Shown: one piece after another, positions 7,286 to 13,396 of the stretch
Layout: each line of letters begins with the position of its first letter
Numbering within the stretch: the first letter of the stretch is position 1
Source: an uncultured Clostridium sp.
Lineage (GTDB): Bacteria > Bacillota_I > Bacilli_A > RF39 > UBA660
Assembly: GCA_945788325.1 (NCBI GenBank)
Contig: CALZLL010000020.1
Span: forward strand, 1-14,147
Length of the DNA: 14,147 nt
Direction: 5' to 3'
Notes under the pieces: generated by a model
Seen by the model: only the letters and a program-made list of their open reading frames with translations
What the model was told of the DNA's origin: nothing
Database searches by the model: none
Position numbers and translations under genes: made by a program

Positions 7286-8819
7286 TCCTAAAAAATTAAA
7301 AAGATCATCTCATCCAGTAATGTTTTTTATTTATATGTCATTGCTAGTTGTGGTATTAAGTGGTATAGCAAATGCTTTGAATTTTCAGGTTACTTATGAT
7401 AAGTTAACAACTATTGCAGGAGAAGTAGATAGGGTAACTATTGGGGTAAACTCTTTACTAAGTATAGATGGTATAAAATTTATTATGACATCAGCTTATG
7501 ATAATTTAATGAGTTTTGTACCATTCGGTTCGCTTTTAATAGCAGCAATATCTTTTGGAATAGCATTAAAATCAGGTTTCTTAAAAACTTTATGTAATAA
7601 AATAGTTAAAAAGATACCTAAGTTTATCATTGTATTTATATATTCAGTTATATGTATAATAGCTAGTATTGATAGTAACGTAGGATATGTATTATTACTT
7701 CCTTTAGGCGCTATTTTGTTCATGTCGATGAACAGAAATCCTATTGGTGGTTTAGCATTAGGTTTTGCTTCATTAGCAGCGGGTCATGGTGCTGGACTTT
7801 TCATAACTTCGTTAGATTATAATTTAACAAGTTACACTGAAGCAAGTGCAAAATTATTGGATTCTGATTATATAATACCCCAAAGCAGTAATTTAATATT
7901 TATTATTGTAGCTACATTATTTATAGCAGCTATCTGTACGTTTGTAACGGAAAAGATAGTTTCAAGAAAGTTAGGTAGAAACCAAGCTGAAGATGAAGAA
8001 GAATTTGTATTAGAAGAATCAAAAGAAAAGAAGGGATTAATAGCAGCTTTAATAGCAACAATCATATGTTTAATTCCTTTAGTATTAATGCTTATACCTG
8101 TTAAATCAGAAGGATTTTTAGGATTATTACTAGATAAGTCTCAAGATGTATATTCAAAGATGCTATTTTCATCAGATGCTCTTATTATGACTAATTTAGT
8201 TGGTATAATATCACTTATCTTTGCGATTCAAGGCTTTGTTTTTGGTGTTGTAACAGGAACAATAAAGAAAATAAGAGACATGGTTAATTTCTCAACGGAT
8301 TATCTAAAAAGTATTGGAGGAATATTCGTACTTGTATTTTTTGCAGCACAACTTAATGCTTTTGTAACTGAAACAAACATAGGATTAGTTATTACTGGAT
8401 GGTTATCAAATATAATTACATTATCTGATTTTTCATTTATACCTTTAGTATTATTAATATTTGTATTTTCTATGCTATCTAATATATTACTTCCAGGATC
8501 GGTTGCTAAATGGTCTATTTTTGCACCAAACATAATTCCAGCAGCAATGAAAGCAAACATATCTCCAGAGTTTGCACAATTAATTTTTAGAGCAGGAGAT
8601 TCAATAACTAACGTTATTACACCATTATTTATATACTTTGTAATATTTATAGGATTTATAGAAGTATTTACTAAAAATAAAAATGAATTTAGCATAAAAG
8701 GATGTTATCGGGTTATATTTCCATATTTCTTAGCAATAACAATCGTTTGGCTACTTATGATAGTATGCTGGTATATAATAGGTTTACCTATTGGACCAGG
8801 TATTTATCCTACAATATAG
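7278..8819 (+). CDS. AbgT-family transporter (p-aminobenzoyl-glutamate / sulfonamide exporter type)
   Basis: Polytopic membrane protein of 513 residues, normal for PF03806. E. coli AbgT imports p-aminobenzoyl-glutamate; other characterised members export sulfonamides by proton exchange, so the substrate here is open. The family opening HPVMFFIYMSLLVVVLSGI is at 12-30. MNRNPIGGLALGFASLAAG at 151-169 and ITSLDYNL at 176-183 follow, then TEKIVSRKLG at 224-233 before an acidic cytoplasmic loop (236-252). FFAAQLNAFVTETNIGL at 354-370 and the segment from GSVAKWSIFAPNIIP (407-421) to FRAGDSITNVITPL (437-450) match the conserved hairpin and unwound-helix regions. About 11-12 membrane segments are visible. 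GGAGGT at 7267-7272 gives strong initiation. It is the last gene of the parA operon, an unusual companion for partition genes. Confidence 0.9.
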   Translation: MINPKKLKRSSHPVMFFIYMSLLVVVLSGIANALNFQVTYDKLTTIAGEVDRVTIGVNSLLSIDGIKFIMTSAYDNLMSFVPFGSLLIAAISFGIALKSGFLKTLCNKIVKKIPKFIIVFIYSVICIIASIDSNVGYVLLLPLGAILFMSMNRNPIGGLALGFASLAAGHGAGLFITSLDYNLTSYTEASAKLLDSDYIIPQSSNLIFIIVATLFIAAICTFVTEKIVSRKLGRNQAEDEEEFVLEESKEKKGLIAALIATIICLIPLVLMLIPVKSEGFLGLLLDKSQDVYSKMLFSSDALIMTNLVGIISLIFAIQGFVFGVVTGTIKKIRDMVNFSTDYLKSIGGIFVLVFFAAQLNAFVTETNIGLVITGWLSNIITLSDFSFIPLVLLIFVFSMLSNILLPGSVAKWSIFAPNIIPAAMKANISPEFAQLIFRAGDSITNVITPLFIYFVIFIGFIEVFTKNKNEFSIKGCYRVIFPYFLAITIVWLLMIVCWYIIGLPIGPGIYPTI

Positions 8820-8842
8820 TAAAGAGAAATCTTTACTTTTTT
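8818..8842 (+). terminator. Rho-independent terminator at the abgT stop codon
   Basis: An 8-bp stem (8818-8825 with 8830-8837) closed by a GAAA tetraloop, with T at 8837-8842. The abgT stop codon (8817-8819) overlaps the 5' arm. It ends the parA operon and isolates the next promoter. Confidence 0.82.
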
Positions 8843-8877
8843 ATTTTACAATGGTTTTCCACAGCATACAAAAAAAC

Positions 8878-8905
8878 TTGACCGGGGGGGGTAATATGAT
8901 ATTAT
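8878..8905 (+). promoter_or_regulatory. Promoter with a G8 tract in its spacer, probably phase-variable
   Basis: TTGACC at 8878-8883 (one mismatch to TTGACA) and TATTAT at 8900-8905 (one mismatch to TATAAT) preceded by TGA. The spacer is 16 bp and consists of eight G (8884-8891) plus TAATATGA. Slippage of one base would make it 15 or 17. Predicted start near 8912, about 20 bases before the downstream ATG. Confidence 0.75.
8884..8891 (+). repeat. G8 homopolymer tract
   Basis: Eight consecutive G, preceded by CC, in DNA that is otherwise very AT-rich. I see no other G or C run of this length in the window. Such tracts change length by slipped-strand mispairing; this one lies between promoter elements. 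Confidence 0.97.
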
Positions 8906-8931
8906 CAACATAGAAAGAAAGTGTATAATTA

Positions 8932-9432
8932 ATGATTTTAAGGAATGTAGTTGAGTTATCATATGATGTTGATGTAAAAAAAGATATGCTTGATCATGTT
9001 ATGATTTTAATTGAATACTATGATGATATAGGTGATAGAACTAAAGTCGGAAGATTTACTGTTAAAGGTAATAGTGAAATAGAAATTGAATTTGATCAAC
9101 ATATAGCATTATATGATAAGCAAAATTTAGATAAATATAGAAAAATAATGTTTGAATGTGGATTAAAAGAGATATCAAAAGCAGATTGTACGGCGGAAGA
9201 ATATTTTAATAAAACTTATGATACAGCTAGTAAGGGTTTACTTGGAGATGAATATTGGTATTCTTATTATGGAGATAAAGATGTTTTTAAAAGGGCTTTG
9301 AACTATGTAAAAAAGAAAAAAGATAATTCGCTATATCCGTGTGATCCTGTATCATACAAATTAACAGATAAAGAAGAAATATATAGTGATTTAGAAAATT
9401 TAGAAAAAAATATTGATTATGGAAGAAAATAA
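8932..9432 (+). CDS. Uncharacterized protein, first gene of the G8-controlled operon
   Basis: I do not recognise this 166-residue protein. It has no signal peptide or membrane segment and should be cytoplasmic. The first half looks beta-rich, with IEYYDDIGDRTKVGRF (27-42) and a charged block around GNSEIEIEFDQH (46-57). The second half is helical and Tyr-rich, with DEYWYSYYGDK at 106-116, then the basic run KKKK at 127-130. Two cysteines lie far apart (Cys76 and Cys86 are the only close pair). The ATG at 8932 has only a weak purine-rich stretch (8912-8920) as ribosome binding site. A good TATAAT at 8924-8929 is too close to the start codon to be its promoter. The next gene begins 12 bases after the stop, with its own binding site, so the two are co-transcribed. 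Confidence 0.72.
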   Translation: MILRNVVELSYDVDVKKDMLDHVMILIEYYDDIGDRTKVGRFTVKGNSEIEIEFDQHIALYDKQNLDKYRKIMFECGLKEISKADCTAEEYFNKTYDTASKGLLGDEYWYSYYGDKDVFKRALNYVKKKKDNSLYPCDPVSYKLTDKEEIYSDLENLEKNIDYGRK

Positions 9433-9443
9433 AGGTGAAAAAT

Positions 9444-10397
9444 ATGAAAAACGAAAAAGCAAAATTATTAACAGATATAACTAGAAATATAATAGAGCAA
9501 TATATGAACCAATTAGAAATTTCAATAGATGAACACCAAAAGGATCCAAAAGTTATAAATGATAGATATGAATTTGAGTGCACTGTAGAGAGGGCTATAA
9601 GAGCACTAGATAATACACAAAAATTATTAGGTAATTTCGAAGAGATATTTAATAATGGTGAAAAATTGCAAGAAGAAAAAAATAAATTATTATGGATAGA
9701 AGGCATAAGCGAAGAAGAAAAAGAGTTTTCTTTAGCCTGTGAATTTTCAAAAAAGGCATTTAAAGAAATTGGAATACCAGAATATTCTATTGAGCCTATC
9801 ATTTGTCATTGTATTTTAACAAATGCTAAAAATACTCCATATTTTATTGAAGTTTGGGGTGGAGAATTTGGAAAAGAAATTTATAACGAAAAAGGAATTT
9901 ATAATGTAGGTCCTCTTAAAATTAATAATACATTATCTCCATCAATGAATTCTGATAACCAATATTATTATAGTCAGGGTAAAGGTTTATTATTAGATGC
10001 TAATCAAACGGATGAGATAGTTGATAAATATCTTAATAAATTATCAGAAACAAAACTAGTAAAAATAGATGACTATGTAGAAACATTTAAGAATATAAAT
10101 AAATTAGGTAGTGGTAGTGATTCTAGATTTCCTTATTCCAAAATTTGCTATGAATTTTTAAAAAAAAGATTATATCATAAATCTTCAATGTTATATGAAA
10201 ATACTGAATTTCTAAATAAGTATAATATATTAGAACCTAAAAAAGATACTATCAATGATAAAATAGATATATTAAAAGAAAAAATAGATAGGTTACAATC
10301 TTTAAACAAAGAAGAGAAAGAACTTAAAGAGAGATTAAGTAATATTACTAAAGAGCAAGAACAAATAAAAGAAGAAATAAACGGCTTTAAATTATGA
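9444..10397 (+). CDS. Uncharacterized protein with C-terminal coiled coil
   Basis: Unrecognised protein of 317 residues, predicted soluble. The N-terminal third is helical and charged. The middle (about 110-230) has a more globular look: EPIICHCILTN at 117-127, TPYFIEVWGGEFGKEIY at 131-147, a YYYSQGKGLLLD stretch at 174-185, and LGSGSDSRFPYSKIC at 221-235. Residues 266-315 form a strong heptad-rich coiled coil, almost all Lys, Glu, Leu and Ile. AAAGGTGA at 9431-9438 places the start at the ATG at 9444; the GTG at 9435 is inside that site. The stop overlaps the next gene's ATG as ATGA, so the two are translationally coupled and probably act together. Gln/Trp-poor, Asn/Lys-rich composition matches neighbours, so transfer is not obvious from composition. 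Confidence 0.75.
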   Translation: MKNEKAKLLTDITRNIIEQYMNQLEISIDEHQKDPKVINDRYEFECTVERAIRALDNTQKLLGNFEEIFNNGEKLQEEKNKLLWIEGISEEEKEFSLACEFSKKAFKEIGIPEYSIEPIICHCILTNAKNTPYFIEVWGGEFGKEIYNEKGIYNVGPLKINNTLSPSMNSDNQYYYSQGKGLLLDANQTDEIVDKYLNKLSETKLVKIDDYVETFKNINKLGSGSDSRFPYSKICYEFLKKRLYHKSSMLYENTEFLNKYNILEPKKDTINDKIDILKEKIDRLQSLNKEEKELKERLSNITKEQEQIKEEINGFKL

Positions 10398-10585
10398 TAA
10401 GTAATGAAAACAAAATATTTTTAAAAGAGAAATTAGGTATTGATACTGATGGTATTAGTAATGGAGAAATAAATAAAATTCTTGATAAATTATTAAAATA
10501 TTTAGATAATGAAATAGAAGCTAAAGAAAACGATATATTAGATTTAAAAAGACAAATATTTATGTTAGAGAATAAAGAAGATTAG
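10394..10585 (+). CDS. Uncharacterized 63-residue helical protein, coupled to the upstream gene
   Basis: Small acidic-basic protein, all helical in appearance. It has a short N-terminal part with LKEKLGIDTDGIS (10-22) and a second half (about 25-60) with regular Leu/Ile spacing that should form a coiled coil. The upstream product ends in a coiled coil too, so hetero-association is a reasonable inference. Its ATG shares bases with the upstream TGA (ATGA overlap) and no ribosome binding site is visible, so expression should depend on translation of the upstream gene. The stop codon lies at the bulge and inner stem of the following terminator. Its size and coupling would fit a small partner or antidote-like subunit, but nothing in the sequence proves that. 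Confidence 0.68.
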   Translation: MISNENKIFLKEKLGIDTDGISNGEINKILDKLLKYLDNEIEAKENDILDLKRQIFMLENKED

Positions 10586-10609
10586 TTTTACTATCTTCTT
10601 TACTTTTTT
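10574..10609 (+). terminator. Rho-independent terminator ending the three-gene operon
   Basis: Nine perfect outer pairs (10574-10582 with 10593-10601), one bulged T at 10583, three inner pairs and a TTT loop, followed by AC and six T (10604-10609). The stop codon of the 63-residue gene (10583-10585) is inside the hairpin. Confidence 0.83.
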
Positions 10610-10655
10610 ATTTACATGACTTTTATTTTTAATATTAATTAATATAAAAACAATA

Positions 10656-10676
10656 TATAATATAAAATAGAGGTGG
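10656..10676 (+). promoter_or_regulatory. -10 element and ribosome binding site that fix a TTG start
   Basis: TATAAT at 10656-10661, with an overlapping TATAAA at 10661-10666, lies in an AT-only stretch with no clear -35. AGAGGTGG at 10669-10676 then sits six bases before TTG at 10683. The binding site is good and no ATG lies nearby, so the TTG is the probable start of the following gene. Confidence 0.5.
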
Positions 10677-10682
10677 TTTATT

Positions 10683-11756
10683 TTGAAATCAGAGTTTGAA
10701 CTTAAATCTTTAGATAATGCATTACAAAGGTTACTTGATGATGGAATATTAAAAAATGAAGAACAAAAGAAAAAGTTATATGATTTATATAAAGAAGATA
10801 AAAGAAATTATCCAATTATACATAACGAAATAAATAAACTTAGACTTGATGAAAAACTATTACAAGAAAAGTTAAAGCAAGATACCTTAATAGCAGGTAA
10901 GGATGCTAAAACAATAGATACCACTAAAAAAGTAGAATATACTTTATCTTTAAAAAACGTAAGTGATTTTGAAAAGGAAGGAAAGAAGTATATAAAAGTT
11001 CATTATCCATATCCTTATGATGAAGTTAGGATAATAGAGAATAATGATCCTCATATGACTGGAAAACAAAGGTTTGAAGAGTTACAAGGTACTCAAAAGA
11101 TAATGAGTACTGACGGAACAACAAATGCAACTTCAATTTTTGAACAATCTTTAATTAGAGATTGTACTGAAGTCAAAATGCATGATATGAAAGAAATTTC
11201 TAAATCAACAGAATTTAGTAAATTAAGTAGTGAAGAAAAAGAAATTGTTTATGGGACGTTGGTTTCTGTTATATCAACATTGGATGTTAATCCTGAAACA
11301 AAGGCAAAGTTAAGCCGTGAAAACGTTGAAACAATGTTAGATTTATTAAATAAAAAGATAAGTATTTCACCAAGTGAAAATATAGTTGTTGTAAGCACTC
11401 CTAATTCCATTTCAGATGATGAGGTTAAAACGCTTAAAATAGAAAGTGTAAAGGATGTAGCAGGAAAAGAAGTGAAAAAATATAACTTATCACCATTAAA
11501 TGATACTGGTTATTTGTATAATGGACAGTCAACTGAAAATGAATCAGAGTCTATGGATCAAAAAGAAAATGAAGAAGTAGAAAATTCAAAAGAAGATGAC
11601 ATAGATAAAGAAATGGGAACTGCTTATAGTTTAAAACAAAATAGACGTAAAAAGAAAAATGAAGCGGCATTTATAAGTTTGCTTTGGTTTGTTATTTTTG
11701 CTGGTGTAATAACATCTATTATATTAGCGGGCATCATAAACATGTTTATTAAATAA
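10683..11756 (+). CDS. Uncharacterized tail-anchored membrane protein
   Basis: Unrecognised protein of 357 residues. About 310 residues are hydrophilic, followed by a basic NRRKKK (320-325) and one hydrophobic segment (about 330-353), then a four-residue tail. By the positive-inside rule, the large N-terminal part stays in the cytoplasm, making it C-tail-anchored. The N-terminus (1-70) is helical and probably coiled-coil. A folded region follows with KYIKVHYPYPYDEV and FEELQGTQKIMSTDGT at about 130-145. A very acidic, low-complexity linker at about 282-312 separates it from the anchor. Translation starts at TTG. The gene stands between two terminators with its own -10, so it is not part of the three-gene operon, although it shares the insertion between DUF951/abgT and ychF. 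I cannot assign a function. Confidence 0.75.
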   Translation: MKSEFELKSLDNALQRLLDDGILKNEEQKKKLYDLYKEDKRNYPIIHNEINKLRLDEKLLQEKLKQDTLIAGKDAKTIDTTKKVEYTLSLKNVSDFEKEGKKYIKVHYPYPYDEVRIIENNDPHMTGKQRFEELQGTQKIMSTDGTTNATSIFEQSLIRDCTEVKMHDMKEISKSTEFSKLSSEEKEIVYGTLVSVISTLDVNPETKAKLSRENVETMLDLLNKKISISPSENIVVVSTPNSISDDEVKTLKIESVKDVAGKEVKKYNLSPLNDTGYLYNGQSTENESESMDQKENEEVENSKEDDIDKEMGTAYSLKQNRRKKKNEAAFISLLWFVIFAGVITSIILAGIINMFIK

Positions 11757-11759
11757 TGT

Positions 11760-11786
11760 AAGAAGGCGAAAAATATCGTCTTTTTT
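11760..11786 (+). terminator. Rho-independent terminator after the tail-anchored protein gene
   Basis: A 10-bp stem with two G-U pairs (11760-11769 with 11776-11785), a six-base A-rich loop, and six T at 11781-11786. It begins four bases after the stop codon. Confidence 0.75.
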
Positions 11787-11796
11787 AAATGTATAA

Positions 11797-11825
11797 TTTA
11801 CATGTTAATTGATTAATGTTATAAT
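11797..11825 (+). promoter_or_regulatory. Promoter of ychF
   Basis: TTTACA at 11797-11802, a 17-bp spacer, and TATAAT at 11820-11825 preceded by TGT (extended -10). The predicted start near 11832 gives a leader of about 20 bases carrying AAGGAAGTGA. Confidence 0.88.
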
Positions 11826-11851
11826 ACGTTCGTGACGAAGGAAGTGATTAT

Positions 11852-12949
11852 ATGTCTTTAACTGCAGGTATTGTTGGATTACCAAACGTAGGTAAATCTA
11901 CGTTATTTAATGCAATTACCAAAAAGAATATTTTAGCAGCTAATTATCCATTTGCAACGATAGAACCAAACGTAGGAATGGTAACAGTGCCAGATAAAAG
12001 ACTAGATTTTTTAAATGAGTTAGTACAACCTAAAAGCTTAGTTCCAACAACATTTGAATTTACTGATATAGCAGGACTTGTAAAAGGAGCTTCACATGGA
12101 GAAGGGTTAGGAAATAAATTTTTATCTCATATAAGGGATGTTGATGCAATTGTTGAAGTGGTAAGATGTTTTGATGATGCTAATATAACCCACGTAGAAG
12201 GTGGTGCAAATCCACTTCGTGATGTTGAGATAATTGATGTAGAGTTTATTTTCTGTGATTTAGAAGTTGTTGATAATAGACTTGGTAAAATTGAGAAGAA
12301 AGCTATTTCAACAAAAGATAAAGATGCTTTAAAAGAAGTTGAATTACTAAAAAGAATTAAGGAAGCTTTAGAAAATAATATTCCTGCAAGAAAGTTAGAA
12401 TACACTAAAGATGACTTAAAGATTTTAAAGGCATTTAATTTACTTACCATGAAGCCTATCATTTATGTAGCGAACATAAAAGAAGATGAAATAGGTACTG
12501 ATAATAGTTATGTAAAAGAATTAAAGGAATATGCAAATAAAGATAATGCTGAAGTGATTGTTTTGTGTGCAAAAATAGAAGAAGAGTTAAGTGGCTTTGA
12601 AGACGAAGAAAAAGTTGCATTTTTAAATGATTTAGGTATAGAAGAAAGTGGATTAGATAAACTTATAAGAGCTTCATATCACTTGCTTGGACTTCAAACT
12701 TATTTTACCGCAGGTCCTAAAGAGGTTAGAGCTTGGACTTTTAAAAAAGGTATGAAAGCACCTGAGTGTGCTGGAATTATCCACAGTGATTTTGAAAAAG
12801 GATTTATAAGAGCAGAAGTAATATCTTTTGAAGATTATAAAAAGTATAATGGAGAAAAAGGTGCTAAAGAAGCTGGTAAGTTAAGAAGCGAAGGAAAAGA
12901 ATACGAGATGCAAGACGGAGACGTATGCTTGTTTAGGTTTAATAATTAA
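11852..12949 (+). CDS. ychF: YchF, Obg-family ATPase (redox-regulated)
   Basis: Conserved P-loop ATPase of the Obg/HAS-GTPase group that binds ribosomes and is linked to translation and oxidative-stress responses. It has 365 residues, exactly family length. The P-loop GLPNVGKST is at 9-17, the NYPFATIEPN switch at 31-40, and G3 DIAGLVKGASHGEGLG at 72-87. The base-specificity motif is NIKE at 208-211, the NxxE form that makes YchF prefer ATP over GTP. The C-terminal TGS domain covers about 282-364 and ends EMQDGDVCLFRF. AAGGAAGTGA at 11838-11847 sits four bases before the ATG. A perfect match to the DnaA box lies inside the gene at 12777-12785, probably forced by the conserved IIHSDF codons. 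It is transcribed alone and ends at a terminator that overlaps the rpsF promoter. Confidence 0.97.
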   Translation: MSLTAGIVGLPNVGKSTLFNAITKKNILAANYPFATIEPNVGMVTVPDKRLDFLNELVQPKSLVPTTFEFTDIAGLVKGASHGEGLGNKFLSHIRDVDAIVEVVRCFDDANITHVEGGANPLRDVEIIDVEFIFCDLEVVDNRLGKIEKKAISTKDKDALKEVELLKRIKEALENNIPARKLEYTKDDLKILKAFNLLTMKPIIYVANIKEDEIGTDNSYVKELKEYANKDNAEVIVLCAKIEEELSGFEDEEKVAFLNDLGIEESGLDKLIRASYHLLGLQTYFTAGPKEVRAWTFKKGMKAPECAGIIHSDFEKGFIRAEVISFEDYKKYNGEKGAKEAGKLRSEGKEYEMQDGDVCLFRFNN

Positions 12950-12971
12950 AGAATTGAATATAATTAAATAT

Positions 12972-13001
12972 AAAAGAAGGTTTACAACAACTTTCTTTTT
13001 T
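12972..13001 (+). terminator. Rho-independent terminator after ychF, overlapping the rpsF promoter
   Basis: An 11-bp stem (12972-12982 with 12989-12999, one G-U pair), a six-base loop, and a T run to 13001. The rpsF -35 (12981-12986) is in the top of the stem and the loop, and the T tail lies within the promoter spacer. Confidence 0.82.
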
Positions 13002-13009
13002 GTTATAAT
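12981..13009 (+). promoter_or_regulatory. Promoter of the rpsF-ssb-rpsR operon
   Basis: TTTACA at 12981-12986, a 17-bp spacer, and TATAAT at 13004-13009 preceded by TGT: the same arrangement and nearly the same sequence as the ychF promoter. The predicted start near 13016 gives a 75-base leader, far longer than others here. Confidence 0.88.
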
Positions 13010-13015
13010 ACAAAG

Positions 13016-13090
13016 CGAGTAATGGAATTTACTCTCTTGTCTTTTACTTTGATAAAAGACCGATAAGACCAGAAGAGGAGGAAAATAAAA
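13016..13090 (+). promoter_or_regulatory. rpsF leader, candidate S6:S18-binding autoregulatory RNA
   Basis: The leader can form an 8-bp hairpin (13039-13046 with 13053-13060) stacked on a 5-bp helix (13034-13038 with 13073-13077). The lower helix covers the start of the ribosome binding site AGAGGAGG (13074-13081). A CCG (13060-13062) lies at the junction where the 3' strand bulges out. Known rpsF leaders in many bacteria bind the S6:S18 complex through a CCG-containing bulged stem and shut down translation. I infer the same here; I have not compared it to the consensus model. A second small hairpin (13017-13022 with 13029-13034) competes for one base. Confidence 0.5.
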
Positions 13091-13375
13091 ATGAAATACG
13101 AAATTATGTTCATTGTTAGACCAAACCTTGAAGAAGCTGCAACTAAAGAAGTTGCAAAAAGCTTTGAAAAAGTTTTGACTGATAACGGAGCTAAAGTTAC
13201 ATCTTCAAAAGATTTAGGTCAAAAGGAATTAGCTTATGAAATAAGTGGTCATAAAACTGGTTACTATTTCTTAATTAATATTGAAGCTAATGATGCTAAA
13301 GCTATTAATGAATTTGATCGTTTAGCACTAATTAGTGAAGATGTTATTCGTCATTTAATCGTAAAAGAAGACTAA
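13091..13375 (+). CDS. rpsF: Ribosomal protein bS6
   Basis: Small-subunit protein that binds the central domain of 16S rRNA together with S18. It has 94 residues, normal length. The opening KYEIMFIVRPN (2-12) and the block LGQKELAYEISGHKTGYYFLI are family hallmarks; the protein ends soon after VIRHLIVKED. AGAGGAGG at 13074-13081 is the strongest ribosome binding site in the window, nine bases before the ATG, but it can be partly paired in the leader. First gene of the rpsF-ssb-rpsR operon, the standard bacterial order. Confidence 0.97.
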   Translation: MKYEIMFIVRPNLEEAATKEVAKSFEKVLTDNGAKVTSSKDLGQKELAYEISGHKTGYYFLINIEANDAKAINEFDRLALISEDVIRHLIVKED

Positions 13376-13396
13376 TTTGAAAGTTGAGGAAATAAA

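Noticed and set aside
8300..8695. Open frame of 131 codons on the - strand inside abgT.
   Set aside because: It is fully covered by the conserved C-terminal half of the transporter and has no recognisable motif or initiation site.
8924..8929. TATAAT as the -10 of the three-gene operon.
   Set aside because: It ends three bases before the start codon, so transcription would begin inside the gene, and no -35 lies at the right distance.
9287..9802. Open frame of 171 codons on the - strand.
   Set aside because: It is antisense to two genes with proper spacing and ribosome sites. Its Phe/Ser/Ile-rich translation is what AT-rich coding DNA gives on the reverse strand.
10395..10397. TGA read as Trp (genetic code 4), since TGA is used as a stop only once here.
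   Set aside because: All core proteins are full length with Trp as TGG and no internal TGA. The single TGA is followed at once by TAA, so it is uninformative.
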